Notes under the pieces: generated by a model
The model's database searches: none
The model's input: only the letters and a program-made list of their open reading frames with translations
Told to the model about the DNA's origin: nothing
Origin: QHWT01 sp963755695
Lineage (GTDB): Bacteria; Acidobacteriota; Vicinamibacteria; Vicinamibacterales; 2-12-FULL-66-21
Length of the DNA stretch: 64,000 nt
Direction: 5' to 3'
Assembly: GCA_963755695.1 (NCBI GenBank)
Contig: CAVWLB010000001.1
Location: 496,001 to 560,000 of the forward strand
Made by a program: the position numbers and the translations under genes
In this document: positions 1 through 9,467 of the stretch, piece after piece
Layout: every line of letters starts with the position of its first letter
How positions within the stretch are numbered: the first letter of the stretch is position 1

Positions 1-1578
1 ATCAGTGACGGTCCTGCGAACGAGTCGAGCCAGACGGTGGCGTTTGTGGTGAGCGTTGACAAACCCGCATTGTTCTCGGTGCCTCCAGCGATTGCCGCCA
101 ACGGGACGCTGACCTACAAGCCGGCCGCCAACGCGAACGGTCTCGCGACGGTTACGGTACGGCTCCGTGACAATGGCGGGATTGCGAACGGTGGGGTCGA
201 CACGAGCGCTGCGCAGACGTTCACCATCAACATTCTCTCGGTGAACGACGTTCCGAGCTTCGCGAAGGGCCCCGATCAACGGGTGCTCGAGGGCGCGGCG
301 CCGCAGACGGTGTCGAACTGGGCGACGTCAATCAGCGCGGGTCCGGCGGGCGAGACCACCCAGGCGCTGAATTTCATCGTCACCAATGACAACAACGCGT
401 TGTTCTCGGCCCAGCCATCGTTGGCGGCCGGCGGGACGCTCACCTATACCATCGCGTCGAGCTTGAGCGGAATCAACTCGACGGCGCGGGTGACCGTCCG
501 GCTCCAGGATAGTGGCGGCACCCTGAACGGCGGAATCGACACGAGCGCTCCACAGACGTTCGCGATCAGCGTCGCCATGACGAGCGCGGCGGTGACGATC
601 ACCGGACCTGCGCCCAACGCGACCGTTGGCGGCAGGGTGAGGATCTACGCTGCGGCGCCTGCCGTCGCGAACGTGGCACGCGTCGATTTCCTGGTCAACA
701 ACGTCGTGGTTGGCTCCGACACGAATGCGGCCGACGGCTATTCGGTGGCGTGGAATTCGCGCACCGTTGCGGACACGGCACCGACGTCGACGACCGCAGG
801 TGCGCAGGCGGTGATCAAGGCCGTCGCCTACGACGGCGCCGGCGTGGCGAAGCCGTCGGCGGAGGTCCGGGTGAATGTCCGGAACAACGGGCTGGTGGCC
901 TCTTACGACTTCAATGAGGCGAGCGGAACGACCGTCAACGACGCCGCGTTCGGTGTCGGCATCGATGTGGCCAACAACGGTACGTTCCCCGCCGGCACCG
1001 GCATCGTTCGCACGACGGATCGTTCGGCGGTGGCTGGTGGCGCCCTTCGACTGACCGGGCTTGCGGGCAGCTTCATCAGGGTCCCTGATCCCGGCACCAA
1101 GTCGTCGCTCGACCTCTCGTCGGCGATGACGCTCGAAGCGTGGGTCCGGCCGGACTCGGTCAACGGCTGGAGGAACGTGATCCTGAAGGACAGCGGTGCC
1201 GCCGGTACGGGCATCGGCTACGCGCTCTATGCGAACAGCGCGACGGATGGCGGAGCGGGCACCTACGTCCGCACGACCGGCAGTGGCGCCGACCGTCATG
1301 CGACGGCCGCCGTGCGGCTGCCGACAAGCGCGTGGCATCACCTGGCGGCGGTGTTCTCAGGCGGGACACTGACGATTTACATCGATGGCGTTCAGGCAGC
1401 GCGCCTGACAGGCTTATTGGGCACACTCGTTCAATCGAACGGCACACTGTCAATCGGGGGAGACGCGCGGTGGGGCGAGCTCTTCATCGGTCTCATCGAC
1501 GACGTGAAGATCTTCGGCCGTGGGCTGTCAGCCGCGGAAATCGCGGCGGACGCCGCGAGTCCGGCGCTCACCCGGTAG
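1..1578 (+). CDS. Secreted tandem-repeat Ig/LamG protein, C-terminal part (5' end outside window)
   Basis: The frame is open from base 1, so the start lies upstream. The visible 525 residues begin with two copies of a roughly 100-residue adhesin-type repeat. Its hallmarks are a linker such as GPDQRVLEG, then an ALFS..P segment and a VRLRDNGG..NGGVDTS segment. An Ig-like Big_9-type domain (about nt 580-880) and a C-terminal LamG/concanavalin-like domain (about nt 890-1560, with AWVRPDS, WHHLAAVF, IYIDGV and IDDVKIFGR) follow. The same repeat occurs once in the protein at 2263-8451, so the two are related. Such proteins are usually exported adhesins or carbohydrate-binding surface proteins. The role here is inferred, as is secretion, because the signal peptide is not in view. 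Confidence 0.85.
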   Translation: MSDGPANESSQTVAFVVSVDKPALFSVPPAIAANGTLTYKPAANANGLATVTVRLRDNGGIANGGVDTSAAQTFTINILSVNDVPSFAKGPDQRVLEGAAPQTVSNWATSISAGPAGETTQALNFIVTNDNNALFSAQPSLAAGGTLTYTIASSLSGINSTARVTVRLQDSGGTLNGGIDTSAPQTFAISVAMTSAAVTITGPAPNATVGGRVRIYAAAPAVANVARVDFLVNNVVVGSDTNAADGYSVAWNSRTVADTAPTSTTAGAQAVIKAVAYDGAGVAKPSAEVRVNVRNNGLVASYDFNEASGTTVNDAAFGVGIDVANNGTFPAGTGIVRTTDRSAVAGGALRLTGLAGSFIRVPDPGTKSSLDLSSAMTLEAWVRPDSVNGWRNVILKDSGAAGTGIGYALYANSATDGGAGTYVRTTGSGADRHATAAVRLPTSAWHHLAAVFSGGTLTIYIDGVQAARLTGLLGTLVQSNGTLSIGGDARWGELFIGLIDDVKIFGRGLSAAEIAADAASPALTR

Positions 1579-1589
1579 GGCAGACATTC

Positions 1590-1735
1590 GACGGAATGGT
1601 GTCGTTATGTGCGTTCAGTCGAGTTGGCAGGATCTTGGCGATAGAGCCGGCACGTTCGCTGGCGCCGCCACGAACGCGACGCAAGCTCCGGCGGTTGAAG
1701 AACGTGGCCATCACGTTCATTCGAGACGACTTGGG
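1590..1735 (+). pseudogene. Decayed C-terminal tail of a paralogue of the 2263-8451 protein
   Basis: About 140 bp after the LamG stop resemble the last 140 bp of the gene ending at 8451. Both contain ttggc.ggatc, then a run ending in gctccggcggt, then an Ala-Ile-Thr-Phe-Ile-Arg-like end matching that protein's VIAFNR end. The alignment needs small indels and meets a stop, so it is not an open frame. It is followed by the same spacer and the same 33-bp hairpin as the 8451 gene. The simplest reading is a relic of a duplicated gene end. Confidence 0.5.
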
Positions 1736-1766
1736 TCGGTGGGTAAGTAAGTCGGCGGGCAGGAGG

Positions 1767-1799
1767 GCTACGCGCCGGGAGGCAGGCCCGGCGCGTAGC
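1767..1799. repeat. 33-bp hairpin, copy 1 (13-bp perfect stem)
   Basis: The stem GCTACGCGCCGGG pairs with CCCGGCGCGTAGC around the 7-base loop AGGCAGG. An identical copy lies at 8489-8521, again just after the tail of a giant secreted-protein gene. No T-run follows, so an intrinsic terminator is possible but not typical. An intergenic repeat that travelled with the gene end fits equally well. Confidence 0.8.
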
Positions 1800-1811
1800 A
1801 TGTAACCTGGG

Positions 1812-2021
1812 TCATGCATAAAAGTCTGCCTGATTGAGAACTTCGGCCAAAGGCTCATCCGCTAGGCAGACAAGTTCCGCGCGCAGTTCGTCCTCCCCGT
1901 GGCATCCAGCGGAAGTTGTAGAGATCACGCCAATCGAATCGGAGAGTCCCCTTGCTGCCGAAGTCTTCCTGAATGAGGACTTAGGTCTGACGACCGACCC
2001 CATTTTCAGGATCACCCACAA
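1812..2021 (-). other. Unassigned stretch with weak short open frames
   Basis: Between the hairpin and the next gene the base composition is lower in GC than the flanks. A 69-codon minus-strand frame (TTG start) ends in ELVCLADEPLAEVLNQ-like sequence. It is preceded at 2012-2160 by the end of another minus frame with VGLVLYEGDNGCYTVEIRG-like sequence. They could be remnants of one small gene, but there is no recognisable family, clear ribosome site or conserved start. I see nothing else in 1800-2262. Confidence 0.2.
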
Positions 2022-2262
2022 GCCTCGGCGACGTTGAGCAGCCGTGTTGACCTGAAGCCGATTCCCCGTATCTCTACCGTATAGCAGCCGTTATCTCCTT
2101 CATAGAGAACTAATCCGACAGAGTCTCCCTCAGCTGGACCGTTCGTTGCTCCTTGCTCAGCCGTAATCCCGTCGCTACGAGTCAGAGGCGGCTGCGTACA
2201 CGGAACACGCGACCCGTGTGATCGCGCGCACGTCCGTCCGTAAATCGGTGAGCCAGAAAACG

Positions 2263-5200
2263 ATGGAGATGATGAAGCGCTTGACCTGCGGGTCGGCGAT
2301 TCGGGTGGTTGTCGCGCTGAGCGCCGCAATCTTGCTCGCGGCCGGCGGTTCGGTCCGGCCGACGATCCAGGCCCAGGCAATGAGCAACCCGGTCGTGATC
2401 GAGAACGGCCTGGCCGGCAGTCCTCAAAGCGAATGGGATATCGAGGGAGCGGGCGACCCGACCCTGCAGGGATTTGCCACGGACATCAGCGTCAACTCCG
2501 GAAGCGTCGTCTCCTTCAAGATCAAGACGAGCGCGCCAGGATTCGTCATCGACATCTATCGTCTCGGCTACTACCAGGGCCTGGGCGCCCGGAAAATCGC
2601 GACAGTTACACCAACCGCGGCCGACATCGCGTTGGCGCAGACACAGCCCGCCTGTGAGACCGACGCCGCGTCAGGCCTGATCGACTGCGGCAACTGGGAC
2701 GTCACCGGTTCGTGGAACACGGCCGGCGTGACCTCCGGGATCTTCATCGCGAAACTGTCGCGCACCGACAATCCCGACACCTCGAGTCACATCTACTTCA
2801 TCGTGCGCGACGATTCGCGAACGTCCGAGATTCTGTTCCAGACCTCCGACACGACCTGGCAGGCCTACAACCAATACGGCGGCAACAGCCTGTACTGCGG
2901 CGGGCCATTGAGCAACAGCGCGGGAGACTACTCGTGCCTGACCCGCGCTGCAAAGGTGAGTTACAACCGTCCGTTCGACACACGCGCGCACGATCCCCAG
3001 AGCTTCCTGTTCAACGCCGAGTATCCGATGGTCCGCTGGCTCGAAGCCAATGGTTACGACGTCAAGTACTGGACCGGCATCGACACCGATCGGTTCGGCG
3101 CGGATCCGGCAATCGGGTTGACGAGCCCGCACCACCCGAAGGCATTCTTCTCGGTCGGGCACGACGAGTATTGGTCGGCCGGGCAGCGTTCGCACGTCGA
3201 AACCGCGCGCAACGCCGGCGTCAGCCTGGCGTTCTTCAGCGGCAACGAGATGTTCTGGAAGACGCGCTACGAAGCATCGATCGACGGATCCAACACTACC
3301 TACCGCACTCTCGTCAGCTACAAGGAGACATTTGGTCAGGGAAGCCGCGTCGATCCCGATGCAACAAGTCCATGGACCGGCACCTGGCGCGATCCGCGCT
3401 TCCCTGAGGCGGGTGGCGGGAACCCGGAGAACTCGCTCATCGGACAGCTCTGGGCCGTCAACTGCTGCAGCGATCGAATTCACGTGCCGGCCTCGATGGC
3501 CGGCTTGCGCTTCTGGCGCAATACCGCGGTTGCGAACCTCGCACCCGGCGATCCGATCGGCTACCGCACGTCGGTCGAAAGCCTTGGCTACGAGTGGGAC
3601 GAGGTGATCGACAATGGGTTGCTACCGCCGGGCCTCGTGCGCATGTCCGAGACCACTCTCGTTGTTCCAGAGCGCGTGGTCGACTTCGGGATCAACGTTG
3701 CGCAGGGCACAGCAGCCCACAGCCTGACGCTCTATCGTCACGCCAGCGGCGCGCTCGTCTTCGGCGCCGGCACGGTGCAGTGGTCGTGGGGCCTCGACGC
3801 CGTCCACGATCGTTCGCAAGTGCAGACCGACCAGGCGATGCAGCAGGCGACGGTGAATCTGCTGGCCGACATGGGCGTCCAGCCTCAGACGCTGCAGGTC
3901 GGCAGCGACCCGAACCAACCTCTGCTCGTGCCCGCGACGATGTCGAGCGACACGGCAGCACCGACATCGACGATCGTGTCGCCCGCGGCGGGGTCCTCGG
4001 CCGAGAGTGGTTCACGTGTGAGCATCAGCGGCACCGCCATCGAAAATGGAAGCGGATCTGTTGCAGGGGTCGAAGTCTCGGTTGACGGCGGGACGACGTG
4101 GCACACGGCCAGCCTGGTACCCTCGGGCGTCTGGAATTACGAATGGACCCCGGGATCGCCCGGCACGGCAACCATCCGCGCACGCGCGTTCGACGACAGC
4201 GGGAACGTCGAAGCGGCAAGCGCGGGCATCATGGTTTCGGTCGTGCCCGGTCCGTGCCCGTGCACGAGCCTCTGGCGGTCGGCGGCGACACCGATCGTCC
4301 CCGCTGCGGCCGACAACAACCCGGTCGAGGTCGGCACGAAGTTCTACAGCGACATCGATGGGTTGATCACCGGCATCCGGTTCTACAAGGGCACGGCGAA
4401 TACCGGCACACACGTCGGCAACCTGTGGACCCTTACCGGCACACTGCTGGCAACGGTGACGTTTGCGAACGAGTCGCCGTCAGGCTGGCAGCAGGCGATC
4501 TTCTCGTCGCCGGTGGCAATCAGCGCGAACACGACCTACGTCGTCTCGTACCACACGAACGTTGGAGCGTATGCCGCCGACGGGGCGTACTTCGCGACGG
4601 CGCCGCGCGATTCACCGCCGTTGCACGCCCCGACCAGTCCCGTTGCCGGCGGCAACGGCGTGTTCGCGTATGGCGAGTCACAGTTCCCGACCGGCACGTT
4701 CAACGCGACGAACTACTGGGTCGACGTGGTATTCGCCTCGACGGTGGCGGACTCCAACCCGCCGGTGATTTCCCATGTCAAGGCGACGACCGTGGACAGC
4801 TCGCGGGTCACGATCACCTGGATCACCGACGAAGAGTCGACGTCGAAGATTCAATATTCGACGGATCCGGCGATACTCTCCGGCACGTCCGTGCTTCCTC
4901 CTCACACGGTGACGGTCAACGACGCCGCGTTCGTGACCCAGCACCACATCGCCTTGTCAGGACTGACGACAGACACGACTTACTACTACCGCGTGATCTC
5001 GGTCGATCATTCGGGTAACGCCGGCGACGTGCCTGCGCCGGGCGTCAGGGTGCCTGGCCCGACGCTGCGCGATACCTCGTCCTCCGACTTCGACGCCGGC
5101 GCGGGCAGCAACATCTACACTTCCGAGACCGCAGATGGTGAAGTGATCCTCGCACCTGTTGCCGGCATCGAGTTTTCGGGATCCACGTTGCCTCCCGGAT

Positions 5201-8200
5201 GGATCGATGTGCCGTATGGCACCGGTGGCGCGGCGTTGATCGGCAACGGCATCGCGCTGGTCGACGGCTCGCGACTGGGCACGTGCGTAGACGTGAGCGG
5301 CACCTGCCGGGAACAGTGGGCACTGACGCCAGGGCATCGGCTGGAGTTCACGGCGACGTTTACCGGCGACGCATTCCAGCACTCGGGCTTTGCGCAGGAC
5401 TTCTCGACCGCCTCACAGCCTTGGGCGATCTTCAGCACGCTGGAGGGAGGCGCGCTCACCGCGCGAACCAGTACCGGTGCAACCAGCCAGGAAACGTCTC
5501 TCGGCTTCGGCTTTCTGGGCTCGCCGCACCGCTACACGATCGATTGGTCCGACACACGCGTCGTCTACTCGGTGGACGGCGCGGTCGTCGCGACGCACAA
5601 CCTCGCCGTCGCCGGCCCGATGCGTCTGCTCGCTGCGAGCGACTTCAGCGTGTTTGGCGGCAACGTCGTGATCGACTGGATCCGTCTCGGGCCATTCGCG
5701 GTGTCGGGCGTGTTCCAGTCGCGGGTATTCGACGCCAATACGATCGTCGACTGGCAGAGTATTCAGTGGAAGGGTAGCACCCCGCCCGGAACCAGCGTCG
5801 CGATGAGCGTGCGCACGGGCAGCACGCCGGATGCGGAAGATGGAACCTGGACAGGGTGGCAGCCGATCGCGTCCCCCGGCTCCCTCGCATTGAGCTCGCG
5901 TTACATTCAATACCGAGCGGTCCTGGCTACTACCGATCCGGCTGTCACGCCGGAACTCCAGGATGTCATCATCACTACCGGCCACGCGCCGGTCGCGGTC
6001 GACGACAGCATCAACACGCCCCAGAACGCGACGATGACGCTGCCTGCGGCCGGTCCCGGCAGCCTGGTGGCAAACGACATCGACGCGGATAACGACGTCC
6101 TCGAGGTGGTCGGCGCCGGCCCCGCCTCGCATGGGACGGTGTTCGTGAACTTCGACGGCTCGGTCCAGTACACGCCCGCGGCAAATTACAGCGGGCCCGA
6201 CGCGTTCGTCTACACCGTCAGCGATGGCCTGCTCACCTCGTCGGCCGTGGCGTCGATCGTCGTAGGTTCACCCAACAGGCCGCCGGTCACAAACAGCGAC
6301 ACCGTCAACGTGCTCGAGGACAGCGCCGGGTCCAGCATTGCGGTGCTCTCGAACGATACCGATCCCGATCCTGGGCAGACGCTGACGGTCACCGCCGTAT
6401 CGTCCGCGGCGCACGGTGTCGCAGCGATCGCCGGCAATGGAACAGCCGTGAGCTACACGCCGCAGGCGGACTACTTCGGCGCCGACAGCTTCACCTATAC
6501 CGTCAGCGACGGTCACGGTGGCACTGCAACCGGAACGGTGGCGCTCAGTGTGCTCGACGTGAACGATGCGCCAGCCTTCACAAAGGGCGCCGACCAGCGC
6601 GTGCTCGAGACCTCTGGCGCGCAGACGGTGGCGGGTTGGGCGGCGAACATGAGCGCGGGGCCGGTGAACGAAGCCGCGCAGGGGCTGACCTTCGTCGTCA
6701 CGAACGACAACGCCGCGCTGTTCTCGGTCCAGCCGTCGGTCGCTGCCAGTGGAACGCTGACGTATGCGCTCGCCGGCAACGTGAATGGTGTCAATCACGT
6801 CGCGCACGTATCGGTACGGCTCCGTGACAACGGTGGCACGGCCGATGGCGGCGTCGATACCAGCGACGCGCAGATGCTGGTGATTAGCGTGATCCCCGGC
6901 ATCGACATCAGTGACGTCATGATGGCGGAAGGCGACAGCGATATCACGTCGTTCACCTTTATGGTGATGCTTACGGGCGCAAGCGATCAGCCGGTCTCGG
7001 TGTCGTTCGCAACAGCGGACTCGACGGCGACGGCGCCTGGTGAGTACACGGCCGCAGCCGGCGTCCTGACGTTTGATCCCGGTGTCGTGTCGCTGCCGAT
7101 CGCCATTGGCGTAAGTGGCGACACCATGAATGAACCGGACGAAAGGTTCAACGTCAACCTGTTCAATGCCATCAACGGCACCATCAAGAAGGCGCAGGGC
7201 GCCGGCATCATCCAGAACGATGATTCGGTCCCGAGCCTGACCATTGGCGATGCAACGGTGGGCGAAGGCAACAGCGGAGTGGTCAACATGACCTTCACGG
7301 TGACGCTGTCGCCACAGAGCGGCCAAACCGTCCGCGTGAACGTCGCGACAGCCAATGGTTCAGCGCTGGCGCCCGCTGAGTACACGGCCAGGTCCGGGAC
7401 GTTGACGTTCGCGCCTGGGGTAGTGACGCAGACCATCACGGTGCCGGTGATTGGCAACACGGTTGATACGCCCAACAAGACGTTCACCGCGAATCTCTCC
7501 GCGGCGGTCAACGCGAACATCGCCGACGCGCAGGGAGTCGGGACGATCGTCGACGACGACACGTCGCTCGTCACCGATACGACGACGTCGGACTTCAAGG
7601 GCGGGACGGCGGACGCCGGAGCCTATTACTCCGAGTCGGGTAACGGCGAGGTCATGCTGACGCCGGCGCTTGGGACCGAGTTCTCCGGACCCACATTGCC
7701 AAGCGGCTGGGTCTCGACCCTGCAGACCGCCAAGGGCACGGTGAAGGTGAACAACGGCTCGGTCAAGCTGCAAGGAGCGCAGATCACCTCGACGCTGCCG
7801 CTCATCAGTGGCGGCCGCTCGATGGAATTCGCGGCGACCTTCAATGGTCAGCAACAGTTCGCGGGCCTGTCGCCCGCGCAGTTCAACACGAAGCTAACCG
7901 GCACCAAGCTAGGTCTCTACGCGCGCACCGTGAACGGATCGAAAACCGTAGAGACGCTCATACCTGGCAGCTGGTTCGGTGCGCCGCACCGGTTCCGCAT
8001 CGACTGGAACACTACGACCGTCGTGTATTGGATCGATGGCGCGAAGGTGGCGACGCACACCGCCTCGTTCCCGGCCACGATGAACATGACCATGGTCGCC
8101 AGCGACGTGACCAGGTCGAGCGGCGTGCTGACCATCGACTGGATGCGCTCCACGCCGTACGCTGCGGCCGGAACCTACACCTCCAAGGTGTTCGACGCGG

Positions 8201-8451
8201 GCGCGCCAGTCGGCTGGCTGACGATGTCATGGAGCTTCGACAAGCCGGCCGGCACCGACATCGTCGTCAGCTACCGGACAGGTAACACCCCGAAGCCGGA
8301 TGCGACATGGACGGCCTTTGCGACGGTTCCTGCCTCGGGCGGAGCGTTGGCCGGATCCTCGCGATACATCCAGTACAAGCTCCAGGAGTCTACGACGAAC
8401 ACCGCGCAGGCTCCGGCGGTCAAGGACCTCGTCATCGCGTTCAATCGATAG
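2263..8451 (+). CDS. Giant secreted multidomain protein with N,N-dimethylformamidase-like head
   Basis: About 2062 residues. The frame is open from a GTG at 2218, but the signal peptide (KR, then a hydrophobic IRVVVALSAAILLAA core) argues for the ATG at 2263. Order: a region resembling the C-terminal domain of the DMFase large subunit (residues about 60-545, with FSVGHDEYWSAGQR and FFSGNEMFWK); an Ig-like domain (565-665); DUF4082 (670-825); FnIII-like (835-930); concanavalin-like (935-1220); two cadherin/tandem-95 repeats (1240-1430); one adhesin repeat shared with the protein at 1-1578; two Calx-beta domains (1555-1780); and a second concanavalin-like domain related to the first. The DMFase-like head is widespread in secreted bacterial proteins and its activity here is unproven. 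No frameshift is seen over 6 kb. Confidence 0.85.
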   Translation: MEMMKRLTCGSAIRVVVALSAAILLAAGGSVRPTIQAQAMSNPVVIENGLAGSPQSEWDIEGAGDPTLQGFATDISVNSGSVVSFKIKTSAPGFVIDIYRLGYYQGLGARKIATVTPTAADIALAQTQPACETDAASGLIDCGNWDVTGSWNTAGVTSGIFIAKLSRTDNPDTSSHIYFIVRDDSRTSEILFQTSDTTWQAYNQYGGNSLYCGGPLSNSAGDYSCLTRAAKVSYNRPFDTRAHDPQSFLFNAEYPMVRWLEANGYDVKYWTGIDTDRFGADPAIGLTSPHHPKAFFSVGHDEYWSAGQRSHVETARNAGVSLAFFSGNEMFWKTRYEASIDGSNTTYRTLVSYKETFGQGSRVDPDATSPWTGTWRDPRFPEAGGGNPENSLIGQLWAVNCCSDRIHVPASMAGLRFWRNTAVANLAPGDPIGYRTSVESLGYEWDEVIDNGLLPPGLVRMSETTLVVPERVVDFGINVAQGTAAHSLTLYRHASGALVFGAGTVQWSWGLDAVHDRSQVQTDQAMQQATVNLLADMGVQPQTLQVGSDPNQPLLVPATMSSDTAAPTSTIVSPAAGSSAESGSRVSISGTAIENGSGSVAGVEVSVDGGTTWHTASLVPSGVWNYEWTPGSPGTATIRARAFDDSGNVEAASAGIMVSVVPGPCPCTSLWRSAATPIVPAAADNNPVEVGTKFYSDIDGLITGIRFYKGTANTGTHVGNLWTLTGTLLATVTFANESPSGWQQAIFSSPVAISANTTYVVSYHTNVGAYAADGAYFATAPRDSPPLHAPTSPVAGGNGVFAYGESQFPTGTFNATNYWVDVVFASTVADSNPPVISHVKATTVDSSRVTITWITDEESTSKIQYSTDPAILSGTSVLPPHTVTVNDAAFVTQHHIALSGLTTDTTYYYRVISVDHSGNAGDVPAPGVRVPGPTLRDTSSSDFDAGAGSNIYTSETADGEVILAPVAGIEFSGSTLPPGWIDVPYGTGGAALIGNGIALVDGSRLGTCVDVSGTCREQWALTPGHRLEFTATFTGDAFQHSGFAQDFSTASQPWAIFSTLEGGALTARTSTGATSQETSLGFGFLGSPHRYTIDWSDTRVVYSVDGAVVATHNLAVAGPMRLLAASDFSVFGGNVVIDWIRLGPFAVSGVFQSRVFDANTIVDWQSIQWKGSTPPGTSVAMSVRTGSTPDAEDGTWTGWQPIASPGSLALSSRYIQYRAVLATTDPAVTPELQDVIITTGHAPVAVDDSINTPQNATMTLPAAGPGSLVANDIDADNDVLEVVGAGPASHGTVFVNFDGSVQYTPAANYSGPDAFVYTVSDGLLTSSAVASIVVGSPNRPPVTNSDTVNVLEDSAGSSIAVLSNDTDPDPGQTLTVTAVSSAAHGVAAIAGNGTAVSYTPQADYFGADSFTYTVSDGHGGTATGTVALSVLDVNDAPAFTKGADQRVLETSGAQTVAGWAANMSAGPVNEAAQGLTFVVTNDNAALFSVQPSVAASGTLTYALAGNVNGVNHVAHVSVRLRDNGGTADGGVDTSDAQMLVISVIPGIDISDVMMAEGDSDITSFTFMVMLTGASDQPVSVSFATADSTATAPGEYTAAAGVLTFDPGVVSLPIAIGVSGDTMNEPDERFNVNLFNAINGTIKKAQGAGIIQNDDSVPSLTIGDATVGEGNSGVVNMTFTVTLSPQSGQTVRVNVATANGSALAPAEYTARSGTLTFAPGVVTQTITVPVIGNTVDTPNKTFTANLSAAVNANIADAQGVGTIVDDDTSLVTDTTTSDFKGGTADAGAYYSESGNGEVMLTPALGTEFSGPTLPSGWVSTLQTAKGTVKVNNGSVKLQGAQITSTLPLISGGRSMEFAATFNGQQQFAGLSPAQFNTKLTGTKLGLYARTVNGSKTVETLIPGSWFGAPHRFRIDWNTTTVVYWIDGAKVATHTASFPATMNMTMVASDVTRSSGVLTIDWMRSTPYAAAGTYTSKVFDAGAPVGWLTMSWSFDKPAGTDIVVSYRTGNTPKPDATWTAFATVPASGGALAGSSRYIQYKLQESTTNTAQAPAVKDLVIAFNR

Positions 8452-8488
8452 GACGCGTCGGTGGGTGGGTGGGTCGGCGGGCAAGGGT

Positions 8489-8521
8489 GCTACGCGCCGG
8501 GAGGCAGGCCCGGCGCGTAGC
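8489..8521. repeat. 33-bp hairpin, copy 2
   Basis: Identical in sequence to the hairpin at 1767-1799 (13-bp stem, loop AGGCAGG). It is also preceded by a similar ggtggg...gtcggcgggca spacer, so about 60 bp are shared between the two loci. It lies 38 bp after the stop of the 2263-8451 gene. The rest of the gap up to 8692 shows nothing else I can name. Confidence 0.8.
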
Positions 8522-8692
8522 AAGTAACCCACTCTGGTATTCCCGAAGGCGGCGCTCCATTCCCCCGGACTTATCCGAACGCGAGGCTTCGTCCGTCTGC
8601 TTCGCGAGCACCCTCCCGATTCGACTCACATCGTCGACGAGAACGGCCTGTCGGTCGGATAATGATCGGCATCTATCTGCGGGAGAGGTGAA

Positions 8693-9286
8693 ATGGCAAG
8701 CCGTGATCCGCGCGTCGATCAATACATCGCGAAGGCCCAACCGTTCGCCAGGCCTGTACTGAAGCACCTGCGGAAGATTGTCCACACCGGTTGTCCAGAC
8801 GTCGAGGAGACCATGAAATGGAGCTTCCCGCACTTTCAGTACAAGGGAATGCTCTGCAGCATGGCGGCCTTCAAGGCCCATTGCGTCTTTGGTTTTTGGA
8901 ATCACTCGATGATGAGTGCAGATCAGAAATCGTCGGATGCGATGGGTCAGTTCGGCCGGTTGACCTCGATTGACGATCTGCCGGCGGATAAGACGCTCAT
9001 CGCCATGGTCAAGAAGGCAGTGGCGCTGAACGACGCTGGCGTCAAACCAAACCGCGTGAAATCGCCCAAGGCTCCGGTCGATACGCCTGACTACATGATG
9101 ACGGCGCTTCGGAAGAACAAGAAGGCGATGGCCACGTTCGAGGGGCTTCCCCCAAGCCATCGGCGCGAATACGTGGAGTGGGTGGTCGAGGCCAGGGCGG
9201 ATGACACGCGCGAACGCCGTCTGAAGACCGCCATCGAATGGATGGCCGAAGGCAAGATCCGCAACTGGAAGTACGTGGCGAAGTAG
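8693..9286 (+). CDS. YdeI/OmdA-type protein with N-terminal DUF1801 domain
   Basis: 197 residues. The start ATG follows a good ribosome site, GGGAGAGG, six bases upstream. The N-terminal half is DUF1801-like (VDQYIAKAQPFARPVLKHL, then MKWSFPHFQYKG). The C-terminal half is the YdeI/OmpD-associated (OmdA) domain, with FEGLPPSHRREYVEWV and the terminal helix ERRLKTAIEWMAEGK. Family members are small cytoplasmic proteins linked by weak evidence to envelope or bacteriocin stress, and no enzymatic role is established. It is a single gene with no operon partner. Confidence 0.85.
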   Translation: MASRDPRVDQYIAKAQPFARPVLKHLRKIVHTGCPDVEETMKWSFPHFQYKGMLCSMAAFKAHCVFGFWNHSMMSADQKSSDAMGQFGRLTSIDDLPADKTLIAMVKKAVALNDAGVKPNRVKSPKAPVDTPDYMMTALRKNKKAMATFEGLPPSHRREYVEWVVEARADDTRERRLKTAIEWMAEGKIRNWKYVAK

Positions 9287-9467
9287 GTGGCTGAACGCGA
9301 CTGGCTCGACGTCGCGCGGTCGGGCGCCACGCGCACCTACCTCGCAGACATGGCGTCGGCCGGGCGAAGACCCGCTCGTACCTGGAAACAGCGGTTCGGT
9401 CACGACGATCGCCGGACTTCGCCCCAAGTCGCTTCATAGCCATCCAGTCGACGTAGAAGATCGTCGC

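Noticed and set aside
328..1341. Long antisense open frames (also opposite the genes at 5.4-6.1, 6.3-7.3, 27.2-28.4, 34.5-35.8 and 54.5-56.1 kb)
   Set aside because: They mirror the GC-rich third positions of real genes, are rich in Arg, His and Ala, and show no motifs or starts.
1767..1799. The 33-bp hairpin as a classical rho-independent terminator
   Set aside because: No T-run follows either copy; it is kept as a repeat with possible terminator activity.
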